64,000 nt of DNA from Isoetes taiwanensis (Eukaryota > Streptophyta > Lycopodiopsida > Isoetales > Isoetaceae). Under the pieces are notes generated by a model. That model was given only the letters and a program-made list of their open reading frames with translations. It was not told the origin of the DNA and ran no database searches. The stretch spans positions 13,100,283 through 13,164,282 of the forward strand of contig JAJEKV010000032.1 of the NCBI GenBank assembly GCA_021234155.1. The letters run 5' to 3'. Below, one piece after another: positions 52,743-63,612 of the stretch (position 1 is the first letter of the stretch; each line of letters starts with the position of its first letter). Made by a program: the position numbers and the translations under genes.

Positions 52743-55340
52743 TCAAATCGGCATCCCAAAAACCAGGGTTTCATCTGAACAACAAGGGCCTAAAAAGCGG
52801 CTAGAGATCATGTGGATAAGGACAAAGTTGCCTGATTGGTATAAAGCTCCCTTGAAATTCTCAACATCTGCCACAAAACAAACAAAAAAAACCTTCCATA
52901 AATCCACGAGGGCGCATGGCAAACCGTAAACGTCAGGAGGCCAATGATGCCCTGCCACATGGTATGTTTTCTTTCTTTGAATGTTTGCCACAATGGGGGT
53001 GGGGGAGAGGGGGAAGGGAAGGGGGCAACGGCTTCGCGGTTGCCTCTTTCCCCGATGTTTTTGATATTTTGACTCACATTCTAGCAGTCGTACCTATATT
53101 CTGAGCAATTTTCCCCTACAGAACTTTAATTTCCTGACCATTCACATTTCAAGAATGTTTCTTCACCAACAGTTCTGGTGTCGGCAGCATTTCCACACTA
53201 GAATTTATGGTGCAGAAATATTCTTGTATTGTAATTATAATATCCAGACATGTTAGACTTTTTCCCGAAAAACCAAGATAGGAAGCTGTTTGCCAAATAA
53301 ATCTTAACCTTATAAAAACCAAGAAAAACTTAGCTCGAAACAGCCTTATGGAAACAACATATGACAAAGGATACTACCCTCAAATCTCCAAAAACCCATT
53401 CAGACAAATTGCAAGATACTCCAGAGAATGGCAAAACTTTGATTAGACACTATTAGTATAGCTTTTTACTACACTTGTGGTAGGTCCTTGATTGCAAAAA
53501 GAGGTGGGTGTTCACTTCCCTACATGAATTTTTGGATGCAAATCGGCATCCCAAAAACCAGGGTTTCATCTGAACAACAAGGGCCTAAAAAGCGGCTAGA
53601 GATCATGTGGATAAGGACAAAGTTGCCTGATTGGTATAAAGCTCCCTTGAAATTCTCAACATCTGCCACAAAACAAACAAAAAAACCTTCCATAAATCCA
53701 CGAGGGCGCATGGCAAACCGTGAACGTCGAGGAGGCCAATGATGCCCCCGCCACATGGTATGTTTTCTTTCTTTGAATGTTTGCCACAATGGGGGTGGGG
53801 AGAGGGGAAGGGAAGGGCAACGGCCATGATTTTGCCTCTTTCCCCGATGTTTTTGATATTTTGACTCACATTCTAGCAGTCGTACCTATATTACGAAAGC
53901 AATTTTCCCCTACTGAGAACTTTAATTTTCGACCATTCACATTTCAAAAATGTTTCTTCACCTTGATTCTCGGTGTTGAGCATTTCCACACTAGAATTTC
54001 TCAAAAGAAATATTCTTGTATTGTAATTATAATATCCGGACATGTTAGACTTTTTCCCGAAAAACCAAGATAGGAAGCTGTTTGCCAAATAAATCTTAAC
54101 CTTATAAAAACCAAGAAAAACTTAGCTCGAAACAGCCTTATGGAAACAACATATGACAAAGGATACTACCCTCAAATCTCCAAAACCCATTCGGACAAAT
54201 TGCAAGATACTTTTGAGAATGGCAAAACTTTGATTAGACACTATTAGTATAGCTTTTACTACTGAGGGCAAAAGTATCTTTGGTGGGGGTAAAAAAAGCA
54301 CGTCGGGACGCGATGCTTTTAGCACCCCCTTGAAAAAATGAAAAAAATCTTCAGCTGGAAAGTCTTTGGGTGCAAAGTCTTTGGAAAGTCTTTGGGTCTT
54401 TGGAAAGTCTTTCGGAAAGTCTTTGGGTCTTTGGGGTCTTTGCGTCAGCGTTTATTTGTAACCCACCAGCATACTTTTGCCCTACACTTGTGGTAGGTCC
54501 TTGATTGCAAAAAGAGGTGGGTGTTCACTTCCCTACATGAATTTTTGGATGCAAATCGGCATCCCAAAAACCAGGGTTTCATCTGAACAACAAGGGCCTA
54601 AAAAGCGGCTAGAGATCATGTGGATAAGGACAAAGTTGCCTGATTGGTATAAAGCTCCCTTGAAATTCTCAACATCTGCCACAAAACAAACAAAAAAACC
54701 TTCCATAAATCCACGAGGGCGCATGGCAAACCGTAAACGTCAGGAGGCCAATGATGCCCTGCCACATGGTATGTTTTCTTTCTTTGAATGTTTGCCACAA
54801 TGGGGGTGGGGGAGAGGGGGAAGGGAAGGGGGCAATGGCGTTGCCTCTTTCCCCGATGTTTTTGATATTTTGACTCACATTCTAGCAGTCGTACCTATAT
54901 TCTGAGCAATTTTCCCCTACAGAACTTTAATTTCCTGACCATTCACATTTCAAAAATGTTTCTTCACCAACAGTTCTGGTGTCGGCAGCATTTCCACACT
55001 AGAATTTCTGGTGCAGAAATATTCTTGTATTGTAATTATAATATCCAGACATGTTAGACTTTTTCCCGAAAAACCAAGATAGGAAGCTGTTTGCCAAATA
55101 AATCTTAACCTTATAAAAACCAAGAAAAACTTAGCTCGAAACAGCCTTATGGAAACAACATATGACAAAGGATACTACCCTCAAATCTCCAAAAACCCAT
55201 TCAGACAAATTGCAAGATACTCCAGAGAATGGCAAAACTTTGATTAGACACTATTAGTATAGCTTTTTACTACACTTGTGGTAGGTCCTTGATTGCAAAA
55301 AGAGGTGGGTGTTCACTTCCCTACATGAATTTTTGGATGC
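52743..55340. repeat. Threefold tandem repeat (units about 796, 1013 and 789 bp)
   Basis: Units start with CAAATCGGCATCCCAAAAAC at 52743, 53539 and 54552. Each ends in TACACTTGTGGTAGGTCCTT ... CATGAATTTTTGGATG. The middle unit is longer because of a MITE. Each carries a plus-strand open stretch (RVSSEQQGPKKRLEIMWIRT ... MANRKRQEANDALPH, then a possible GT donor) that might be a duplicated exon of an unknown gene; only the copy at 54477-54905 is open for 142 codons. Confidence 0.92.
54263..54482. mobile_element. MITE in the middle tandem unit, with internal short repeat
   Basis: It is absent from the other two units, which gives an empty-site comparison. TAC is present on both sides (54260-54262 and 54483-54485). 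The ends are inverted: AGGGCAAAAGTATCTTTGGT at the left and the reverse complement of AGGGCAAAAGTATGCTGGTG at the right. The interior has about seven AAAGTCTTTGG-type units (54358-54443). Length is about 220 bp. Confidence 0.85.
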
Positions 55341-55899
55341 TTATGCACCATTGGTGCCCAAAAAAAAAAAAAGGGGAAGGAAAAACAAGAAAAAAAGAGA
55401 CTCTCCTTTCTTAGGAAAGGAGGTGAGTGTTTCCTTCCCTACATTGTTTGTCTGTTTGGATACCCAAAGAGCCCTATGTACCGCGTAAGATATAATGCCT
55501 CGCCTCCATGCGCTGATTTGCAATATATTTAGTTTCCTTAGAATATTTGGAAAAGTTCATCTTTGTGGGACATAATGATTTTTTCTAGATGGCAATGTCT
55601 TGGTTGACATCAATAGGAACGAGAGCACGTCTTTATGATATCTCTTTTGAAATAATCCACCACTTGAGAATGGGTCCATAGGACAATGTAAAATAAGTGC
55701 AATACGTGGGTGCAAGACTCGCTTGAAATAATCCACTACTTGAAGAATGGGTCATAGATTTTTAGCCATAGGACTATGTAAAATAAGGGCAATACTGGTG
55801 CAAGCACGATGAAGAAGGATCCTGAGCATAACATAAAAGAGCGGTACTATTTGAATCGTTATAAAGTTCCAGTTTGCTGCAATCAACTCTGGTAAAGAT
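55341..55899. other. Upstream region of the pectin methylesterase
   Basis: Contains two related 60-70 bp blocks (GAAATAATCCACYACTTGA ... ATAGGACWATGTAAAATAAG at about 55648-55705 and 55727-55800). TTATAAAG at about 55859 is AT-rich, but too close to the ATG for a confident TATA call. Confidence 0.4.
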
Positions 55900-57495
55900 A
55901 TGGCAAGCTTTAAGAAAACCGTATGCTTTGGCATAATTTGTCTTATTTTGAGTGTCGGACATGTTGGGGCAGAATATGAGATTGCTAAGAGTTCTCTAAC
56001 TACAGCCCTTTCTGGCCTCCAGGGAGCCCTTCATGTTCTTCGAGGCCTCTCATCCCTTATAAGTGATCTCAACATAGTTGCAGCCCTTAGTGACTGTTCT
56101 TTCAACCTTGAATATGCAATAGAGCATGTCAATGTTTCTCTTCTCGCCTACTCTCAGCCTTACGTTCAAAATTATGATGCCATAACATGGCTTAGTGCAG
56201 CCATGACTGAGCAGGACACATGCCTTGATGGGCTTCAAGGCTTGAATCATATTCTTCTCACTCAACTCAAAAAGTATAGCAACGCTAACCTCCAACTCCT
56301 TAGCCGAAGTCTTGAGTTAGCAGCCTCTTATAATTCAACTGCTTCTCGAAGGCGCTTGTTGTCTGCCAAGTCTGATCTTGATGCAAATGAATTACCATCT
56401 TGGTTGCCTTATAACCATAGAAGGCTTTTGCAGTCCAACACCACTGCCCTCACTCCAAATGTAGTTGTGGATAAAAGTGGAAATGGAGGATTTAGAACTA
56501 TTCAGGCTGCAGTAGACCAAGTGCCAAAAAATAGCAGCACTTCTTATGTCATCAAGATCAATGAAGGGGTTTATGAGGAGCAAGTTATAGTACCCAAATC
56601 TGTGAAGAACCTGGTGTTTATAGGAGATGGAATTGGCAAGACGATCATTACTGGAAGCAAAAGCGTTGGAAAGGGTTCGACTACATTCATGTCTGCAACA
56701 CTGAGTAAGTATAGAGCTGCACAATGCAACAATCAATTTTGTTCAAAAGTTTCTAGTTTTATTCTAAAAATTTTTCGTCTTTGTGTTGACTGCGCAGTTA
56801 TCAATGGACCCGTCAATGGATCAAATTTCTTTGCAAGGGATTTGACAGTGCAGAACACTGCAGGAGCAGCCATGCACCAAGCTGTAGCAGTAAGGGTGAG
56901 TGCAGACAAGGTGACATTCTACAAGTGCCAATTTGAAGGCTTTCAGGATACTCTCTACACGCATGTGCTGAGGCAATTTTACAGAGAATGCACTGTCTAT
57001 GGCACCGTTGACTTTGTATTTGGAAACGGTAACGTAGTCCTCCAAAATTGCACCATCATGGCACGTGTAGGTAACCCAGGTCAACAAGTCACCTTTACCG
57101 CCCAAGGTCGGACAGATCCCAACCAAAACACTGGCCTTTCTTTCCATAGGTGCCAGATTACTGGTACTCCCGAGTTGAATCAAACCATTGCACAACACCC
57201 TTCCTATCTTGGAAGGCCTTGGAAGCTCTATTCCAGAACTCTTTATATGTATTGCTTCTTAGATTCTATTATCAACCCTAGTGGTTGGCTCCCATGGGAT
57301 GGTGACTTTGCTCTTAAGACTCTGTCTTATGGTGAATACGCTAACTATGGGCCTGGTTCAGATCGGTCCAAGCGTGTCAACTGGTCCCATGCTATGACAC
57401 TTTCAGAAGCACAATTGTTTGCAGTCAAACCTTTTATCATCCAAGAAGGTGATGTATGGATTCCTGCCGAAGTTCCTTACCAACTTGAACTCTAG
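55900..57495 (+). CDS. Pectin methylesterase with PMEI pro-region (group 2 type)
   Basis: The ATG at 55900 starts a signal peptide (KTVCFGIICLILSVGHVGAE). The PMEI-like pro-region has its second Cys pair (ALSDC and EQDTC) and two processing motifs, RRRLL and HRRLL. The catalytic domain has QAV, GFQDTLYTH (acid/base Asp), GTVDFVFGN (nucleophile Asp) and LGRPWK (Arg), all intact. The enzyme removes methyl esters from cell-wall homogalacturonan after secretion. A GT-AG segment at 56705-56797 (GTAAGTAT...TGCGCAG) is 93 bp, a multiple of three without a stop. It interrupts ATL|INGPVNGSNFFARD, where the family has no such insert. Spliced, the protein is 500 residues; unspliced, 531. The first Cys pair of PMEI is not seen. 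Confidence 0.93.
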   Translation: MASFKKTVCFGIICLILSVGHVGAEYEIAKSSLTTALSGLQGALHVLRGLSSLISDLNIVAALSDCSFNLEYAIEHVNVSLLAYSQPYVQNYDAITWLSAAMTEQDTCLDGLQGLNHILLTQLKKYSNANLQLLSRSLELAASYNSTASRRRLLSAKSDLDANELPSWLPYNHRRLLQSNTTALTPNVVVDKSGNGGFRTIQAAVDQVPKNSSTSYVIKINEGVYEEQVIVPKSVKNLVFIGDGIGKTIITGSKSVGKGSTTFMSATLSKYRAAQCNNQFCSKVSSFILKIFRLCVDCAVINGPVNGSNFFARDLTVQNTAGAAMHQAVAVRVSADKVTFYKCQFEGFQDTLYTHVLRQFYRECTVYGTVDFVFGNGNVVLQNCTIMARVGNPGQQVTFTAQGRTDPNQNTGLSFHRCQITGTPELNQTIAQHPSYLGRPWKLYSRTLYMYCFLDSIINPSGWLPWDGDFALKTLSYGEYANYGPGSDRSKRVNWSHAMTLSEAQLFAVKPFIIQEGDVWIPAEVPYQLEL

Positions 57496-57575
57496 ACTAT
57501 CTATGTGATTTTCTTTAGGAGAATGGACACCACAAAGACGTATACTATTAACAGTACTAATATATAAAGTGTTGT

Positions 57576-57761
57576 ATGACAGCATGTGGTTCGGGACAGA
57601 TTGAAAATGAACAACAAGTTTTTATAGATTGTGAACAATACAGTGACGTAAGAGATCAACATGCAGTGACAGGAAAGACATTTTTCTTGCTATTACAAGG
57701 TGATCCGAGAAAGTTAAAAGGTGCATTTTGGATATTGAATGTAATAGATCACTTGTTATGA
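57576..57761 (+). pseudogene. Fragment resembling the Cys-rich C-terminus of a LINE ORF2
   Basis: MTACGSGQIENEQQVFIDCE, QYSDVRDQHAVTG, then LLLQGDPRKLKGAFWIL: the C..G.IENE.H/Q..-C..Y.D.R pattern typical of retrotransposon C-termini. It starts abruptly, about 80 bp after the pectin methylesterase stop. Tentative. Confidence 0.4.
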
Positions 57762-58499
57762 AAATGTTAATGTAAAGTGTCGCTTCTTGGCTTAAGGGTG
57801 TTATGAGGCATGAATTAATATATTATTATTATTATTATTATTACTACAAGGAACTAATCGCCGCGGCCAAGGCCGCCACAAACGTTTCTCTTTCTCGATC
57901 GCCTGTCCTCTACCTAATCACTTACTAGTGTTGCGATCAAGGACCATTGTATTCCCAGTAGACCTATGGCTGCTATGACTATGGATTCAGAACATGCGAT
58001 TTAGAGTTGGCATTAAACTTCTCATTTTTTTCAACCTTAGATACTTCCATAATCATCATACTACCTTCATCATTGAAAAGTTGGACCTAATGGTTAATCT
58101 TTTTGGATGAAATGTTGTTCCCGACCTCACCATGCAAGATCTAATGGATGCATAGAAACTCGGGTATCTAAACTTGTATGGCCATGATAAGAACTTTTTA
58201 AGACGGAACAACAAATGAGTGACTTGCTACAGTAACAAAAATTTCTTCTGGATCAATAGATTCCTCAAGGTTCTGTCCATTTTTTTTTTGTTTCTCCATT
58301 TTATTTGCCTTTTAAGATTCTAGTCTCTTATATCACGTAATAAGTAATTCCTCCGACAAAAGATGCATAAACAGTTATTCTAAGTCACAACATTGTTTTT
58401 TAGACTTTTGAAGGACAATCCACGTAGTTAGTTAAGTGTCATCTTTATTCTTAATAAACCTCATTCGGGAAAAAAAAAGTGCAAATCCCAAACTATTCA
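57762..58499. other. No gene; includes a (TAT)n microsatellite
   Basis: ATTATTATTATTATTATTAT at 57819-57842 is a short microsatellite. The rest shows no coding motif. Confidence 0.6.
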
Positions 58500-58715
58500 A
58501 CACAATAGATAGATAGTTACGTCACATCACTAGGCAGCATCCAACCGGACATGTGACCACACACCACACTGCATTGCTTGGTTGGGCCCTGCCCCCAACC
58601 ACTTTACATTACATCTGTGGGTTTTGACACCCAACAATTCAAAGTGCAATTATGGGCAGTCTCGAACTCGAGACCTATAGTTACTAGACCTAGTTACCAC
58701 TAGACTAAACCCTTG
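58500..58715 (-). mobile_element. tRNA-derived SINE, independent inverted copy
   Basis: Reverse complement of the SINE at 9955-10178 with moderate divergence. The A box TAGTCTAGTGG (58707-58697), B box AGTTCGAGACT (58668-58658), body (GGGGGCAGGGCCCAACCAAG, CACATGTCCGGTTGGATGCT) and (CTAT)n tail (58503-58517) are all kept. This shows the family is dispersed and not merely duplicated with the large block. Confidence 0.88.
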
Positions 58716-58993
58716 TACGTTTTTTGCCTTAATTGTTTTTCATAAAGAGCCTACTTTCTTCATGATAGACTACTTTGCACAAAACATCAATTTTTCTTGA
58801 AGAACACTATGGTAAATTCCTTTGCTCGGGATATCACTAATTGTGCTTTAACCGCATATGAATGTTGTTATACCTTCCAAATAAAACAAGTATCTGAGTT
58901 TTTTGTTTTCAATGTTGATGACATGTGAAACAATGTTTTTCACTAGAACAATTCTTTTGCATTTGAAGCCTTGAACAACAGAAGTCCCTAACA
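58716..58993. other. No gene recognised
   Basis: AT-rich sequence between the SINE and the LINE poly(A). Confidence 0.5.
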
Positions 58994-61360
58994 TTTTTTT
59001 TTTTTTTTTGAGGGATAAAAAAGATTTTATTTACTTAAAGAGAATGATACAAAGCCACATGGCAGAGGTGCACCCATCCACGAATATGAGATGGGGGTAG
59101 CTACGTAGCTCCCGCTTGTACTATTCTCTTTCCCGATCTAGACCAGATTAAAATAAGTGCTCCATATTTCTTCCTTTACCTCTTCTTCACATTTAAAAGC
59201 TAGCCTAATTTTTTTAAGTCTTTCAAGTACCAGGTGAACTAGCTGAGTTGATGATATGAATACCTCCTGATTCTCAGCAAAGACTCGGGCATTCCTCCTT
59301 TTCCATATTGACCAGATCGTCCAGGCCCTGGCTATGTGAAAAGAAATCTTCTTCTTGGGATACCATTCTGGAGGGAGAATTCCTAGCAGCAATTCTTTGG
59401 TTCCTAACGGGTATTCGAACCTATCCAGACTCCAGGCCCATACTTCATGCAGCATCCCACATTCCACCAGACAATGTTCTATGGATTCTTCTTCCTCTTC
59501 ACACATAGGGCAGAGTGGGCTCACGTTATTGTCCCATTTGGAGACTAGATGATTGACCCTTGGGACCCTGTGGATCACTTGCCAAAGAAAGGCGTTGATT
59601 CGTGGAGGGAGGAATTTCAGCCAAGCGTTTCTCCAGATGTTTTTTTAAGGATGTCCTCCGTGATCACTAACTCCCACTTGGGAGATACTGGAAGAAATCC
59701 CTTAGTCTTCAAACTACTGTAGCATGACTTCACAAACTTGTTTGGCTGTATCGAAGGATGTACAACCCATGGACTTTGATCTCCTCTATTTATTGTGTTT
59801 GGGAGTACGGAAGCCACACATTCCCAAATTATCTTGTCTGCCTCCTTTAAATCAAAACGGGCTTGAAATGCTTCCCAACTGGCCAGATGCTCTCCCATAT
59901 ACCACTGAGCACAAAAATGTATACCACAGTTTTTCCATCTCTTCACAATCCTCGCGTCAGCCACTATACCTAATGGGCCTTGTTTATTGTGCAATTCCAC
60001 TGGTACCCACCATGGAGGGGAGGTCCCTGCTTTAAATTTGCTGATATCAAGCGTGAATAGTTTCTTTATGGCATTCCAAGCCGAAATAAGACCCTTCAGG
60101 AAGGGGGAGGCTTCTTTACATGGCTTGAGCTCAAAAAAGAGAGACCATGGAAGCGAGACCTTGACGGAGGGCTTACTATGCTTACAAGAATATAATAGAG
60201 CTTGGTTGATGAGGTGCAATCCTGGAGACTTCACCTTTTCCTGAAGAATCATCCATATGAATTTGGCTATTAGTACTTTGCTCTGTAAGACTATGTCAAA
60301 CATACCAATTCCCCCTTCTGTTTTGTCCCTCTTGCACTTCCACCAAGCAATTTTGATCGTTGCACCTTCTTCATTACCTCCCCAGACGAAGTTTCGAATC
60401 AGCCCTTCTAACTCCTGCACCTTCTCCCTCGGAGCAAGTAGGATTGATGATATGTATACATAAGTGTTACTTAGCACATGTTTTGCCACAGTAATCCTCC
60501 CTGCAAGGGATAACTTTGCTACCTTCCACCAATTTAGGTGTTTGTGTAGGCCTAGTAGCATTTCATCCCATATTCGTGCACTAGTGATGTTGATGCCCAC
60601 TGGGATACCTAACAAGCTAGAGTGTTCACCCTCAGGGATAATTTTCCATGGTAAGCTTTCCAAACATATGGGATGCCTGTTCTCCAAAGGCCACTGCACT
60701 GAGCATTTTTTCCAAGTTTATGAGGCAACCTGAAGCTATTGAGAAGGTGGCCAGTAGTTGTCCTGCACATGACATATTATTTTCCTCTGCCTCGATAAAC
60801 AGAAATGAGAACCGTCCCACATTTCTAATTCCTGAATGAGACCGTCTGCAGATGCTTGCAGGAATAACTGTGAGAGAGCTTCTGCTGCTATATTGAAGAG
60901 AAAAGGAGCCAGGGGACAACCTTGCCTGATGCCCCTCTTAATCTCAAATATAGGAGATGATTCACCTTGAAATAAGACTGAGGCTCGAGCTGATCTCAAT
61001 AGTTTCGTTACCCCTTCTGTAAAAATATCCCCACAACCCAGCTTGAGCATCATTTTATGCAGAAAACTCCATCTAATGCTATCATATGCCTTGGTGAAAT
61101 CTAGCTTTAGATAGGCTACTTTTTGTCCTGTTTTTCTGGCCCAGTGCAACCCTTCAAAAGCTGCTGCCACATTGCTCAGAATACTCCTACCCAGTAAGAA
61201 GTCAGATTGAGCCTGTGAAATACCTTCCGCTAAAATTGGTTTGATCTTCTCTGCCATAGCCTTGGCTATGATTTTGTAAAATGCAGATAGGAGTGTGATA
61301 GGCCTCCAATGGTTAATAGTGCTTGGCTCCTTACACTTGGGTACCCCCGGGGGTTTCACA
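58994..61360 (-). mobile_element. L1-type LINE, 3' half, minus strand, with poly(A)
   Basis: A T-run (58994-59009) is the poly(A) tail. On the minus strand, from 61359: HWRPITLLSAFYKIIAKAMA, SQAQSDFLLGRSIL, VAYLKLDFTKAYDSIRWSFL and GIRQGCPLAPFLFNIAAEAL, then a frame change where the catalytic FADD should be (only MWDGSHF / VGRFSFLFIEAEE readable). Next come ASGCLINLEK, LEGLIRNFVWGGNE and the zinc-binding end LCPMCEEEEESIEHCLVECG, ARAWTIWSIWKRRN. Frame breaks lie near 60720 and 59600. It is 5'-truncated inside the RT. This is the usual plant L1 type, distinct from the LINE family at 14 and 26 kb. Confidence 0.9.
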
Positions 61361-61676
61361 TTTTATTGGGGTAGAAAACATGTGCGTTAAACGTAAGGGG
61401 TTTTTTTTAAGTTGAAACGTACGTATACGCAATTCTACGGTAAACGGGGCTCTTTTCCGTAGACAAACTTGGAGGGGAAGTTGGCGGGAGAAGCTTCTCA
61501 CTCAGTATACGGAGGCCCTATCTTACATTTGGGATGTTTTTGCCGTATACATAGGCCCTGTGTTTGCCTTGGGTTGTTGCTAGAGATGTAGGATATTATT
61601 CTTTTAGAACTCTTATATTTAAATTACATTCGTCTAATTAGTCTTTGAATTTGAATGCAGATCGTTGCTTGCTTTT
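61361..61676. other. No gene; CG-rich stretch with TATACG motifs
   Basis: Contains GTACGTATACGCAATT, AGTATACGGAGGCCC and GCCGTATACATAGGCCC, the last two forming spaced half-copies. Possibly the end of another repeat. Confidence 0.4.
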
Positions 61677-62000
61677 ACCACTATCATTCACCATTCAGAG
61701 AACGCTTTTGTGACCACATATCAATTGTGTGATTCTTTTTAAGCACAATCGTGACCTACAAGATTAAGGCTAATCTACTCCAGTACAAAAGGTATCATAG
61801 CTCCCATTTTAGAGTGAATTTTTGTAGCTTATAAAGCTTTTGCACTATCATTCACCATCCAGACAACAGTTTTGCAGCCACATATCAACTGTGGGATTCT
61901 TTCTAAGCACCATCGTGACCTACAAGATTAAGGCTGATCTACTCAAAAGGTATCATAGCTCTCATTTTGGAGTAAATTTTTGTAGCTTATAAAGCTTTTG
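61677..62000. repeat. Tandem duplication of about 160 bp upstream of the zinc-finger gene
   Basis: ACCACTATCATTCACCATTC ... TGTAGCTTATAAAGCTTTTG and CACTATCATTCACCATCC ... TGTAGCTTATAAAGCTTTTG lie head to tail, with shared GTGACCTACAAGATTAAGGC and AAAAGGTATCATAGCT. Confidence 0.9.
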
Positions 62001-62352
62001 CTAGCAAACAATTATCAGCTATAACGTTTATGGCTCTATCACAATGCCCTTATGAACAAATTATCAGTGCTTTTCTTATGCTTAAGGTGGGTGAATGGAA
62101 ATTATTTGCTCAGTTGTCTGCATTCTGCATTGATTTCCTAAAATTTTTTTGCATAGAAAACAAATAACCTGCTTGTCTGCTATGATCGTCAAGCAATGTG
62201 GCCATCCCCATATTTGGATGCTTATGGCAGCGAGGTAGCTTAGCAATGCTGGTTTTGCAAGGCTAGGAGAGAGTTGATATGCATGCACTAGGACATTACT
62301 TAGTGAGTTTTACTGCAAGCTAAGACTTTGCTACTTTGATTTTGCAGCCAAT

Positions 62353-63372
62353 ATGCAAACTGATCCGCGCATAGTTGTCATTCACTTAGACGATGGCAAT
62401 GGGAACTCCACAGAAGTTGGATTTGTAAGGGTGAAAGATGGTGCCTCGTATGCAGATCTAAGAGAAGAGATCCAAATTGATGAATTAGAAGGACTTACGG
62501 GTTACAACTTTGTTTTCCTTGCCGAGTGTAAATTGCCTTTATCAAAAAAACAAGAAACAAGGTTTAAGATCATGGGCAATGAGGTTCTCGTAAAGTTCAC
62601 AGATGACAGAAGTATTCAGCCCTCTAAAAGACCACGTTTAGTTATTGATGAATTAAAAGAAGAGGCTAATCTACATGGTGATGTAGTTGAAGTTATAGAG
62701 ACCCAATGTAATAAGGATGAGGATAAAGATGACTGCATTGATAACAACAAAGGAAGATCTTTATGTAAGAGCAAGATACAGTCTAAATTGGCTACAAGAG
62801 CTGAACTGTTTAAGTGGAAAAAAGTCGCCAGGGATTTGACAACTAAATTGAGAAAAGCAGGCAAGCAGGACCGCTTTGAACTCATGTCTGCAGATGTAAA
62901 TGGCAAAGCAACGTTTTCTATATGGTGCAATGAGTGTGATCAGTCCTATGGAAAAGGTCAACGTGATGTCATTGCGAACTTCACTAAGCATTGTAAAACA
63001 AAGACACATATAGATAACTATCAGCGCAGTCATAACGAGTCAGTTACAACAAATCTTGATGCTATGGAATGCACAGAGGATATTGTTGAACGCAACAAGG
63101 CCTTGGTGGAGAAATCACAATTAAACGATATTACACCTTTTGTAACACAGTCTGGTGTTGTCTTTGAGCTGTACAATGATAGTGTAGCAGGCTATCTAGA
63201 TCTGGGTAGCATTTATGTTGTCTGCAAACTATGTAACAAGTCAATTCTACTATTTCCACCAGCCGGGTCTGTGGTTGTGAACATGAAACAACATATTCAA
63301 TCATCTAGGCATGTTCAAAATGCTGCCGCAAAGGAAGCTAGAGAGAAGAAAGACGAGGAGCCAAACACTTAG
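62353..63372 (+). CDS. Two-zinc-finger protein, large exon (unknown family)
   Basis: ATG at 62353, five bases after a good acceptor (GATTTTGCAG), suggesting a 5'-UTR intron; 339 codons. Residues 1-80 look like a compact ubiquitin/PB1-like fold (RIVVIHLDDGNG ... LREEIQIDELEGLTGYNFVF). An acidic linker (KDEDKDDCIDNN) follows, then two C-x2-C...H-x5-H fingers: WCNECDQSYGKGQRDVIANF ending H-CKTKT-H (about 194-220), and VVCKLCNKSILLFPPAGSVV ending H-IQSSR-H (about 292-323). The spacing recalls BED or C2H2 fingers. The TAG at 63370 is immediately followed, in another frame, by an AT-hook-like RGRPRKDH. It is probably nuclear and DNA-binding; it could be a host gene or a transposon-derived one. Confidence 0.65.
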   Translation: MQTDPRIVVIHLDDGNGNSTEVGFVRVKDGASYADLREEIQIDELEGLTGYNFVFLAECKLPLSKKQETRFKIMGNEVLVKFTDDRSIQPSKRPRLVIDELKEEANLHGDVVEVIETQCNKDEDKDDCIDNNKGRSLCKSKIQSKLATRAELFKWKKVARDLTTKLRKAGKQDRFELMSADVNGKATFSIWCNECDQSYGKGQRDVIANFTKHCKTKTHIDNYQRSHNESVTTNLDAMECTEDIVERNKALVEKSQLNDITPFVTQSGVVFELYNDSVAGYLDLGSIYVVCKLCNKSILLFPPAGSVVVNMKQHIQSSRHVQNAAAKEAREKKDEEPNT

Positions 63373-63612
63373 AGGGAGACCACGGAAAGATCACCCACCG
63401 ACCCACGACAAAATGAGCATGTTGACATTTATTACAAGAGGTACTCTAGTTAATTTTATAATGGTTTTGATTGATAAGCTAAAATTTCTGTTTTTTTGCA
63501 TTGCAAGCAACATCATCTAGAGTGGATGAGGGAGATCGGGGCGAGTAAGTTTTCATTTCTTATTTTGATTGCAAGTGTGTAGTGCTAGATGTTAAAATAT
63601 TTGAAAATACAG
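63373..63612 (+). other. AT-hook-like extension and possible small exon
   Basis: The frame entered near 63311 reads LRGRPRKDHPPTHDKMSM and meets a GT at ACAAGAG|GTACTC (about 63442). A possible small exon follows TTGCAAG (CAACATCATCTAGAGTGG ... GGGGCGA|GTAAGT, about 63507-63546). Phases do not all join with the flanking exons, so the structure is unsettled. Confidence 0.3.

Noticed and set aside
52743-55340. Minus-strand ORFs (about 60-89 codons) repeated in each tandem unit
   Set aside because: They are antisense to a longer plus-strand open stretch, have low-complexity Pro/Ser runs from a G-rich tract, and differ in frame among units.
58994-61360. Same family as the LINE at 14-16 kb
   Set aside because: It has a poly(A) tail, RT wording typical of plant L1 elements and a different zinc-binding end, and shares none of the GATAAA/hairpin tail.
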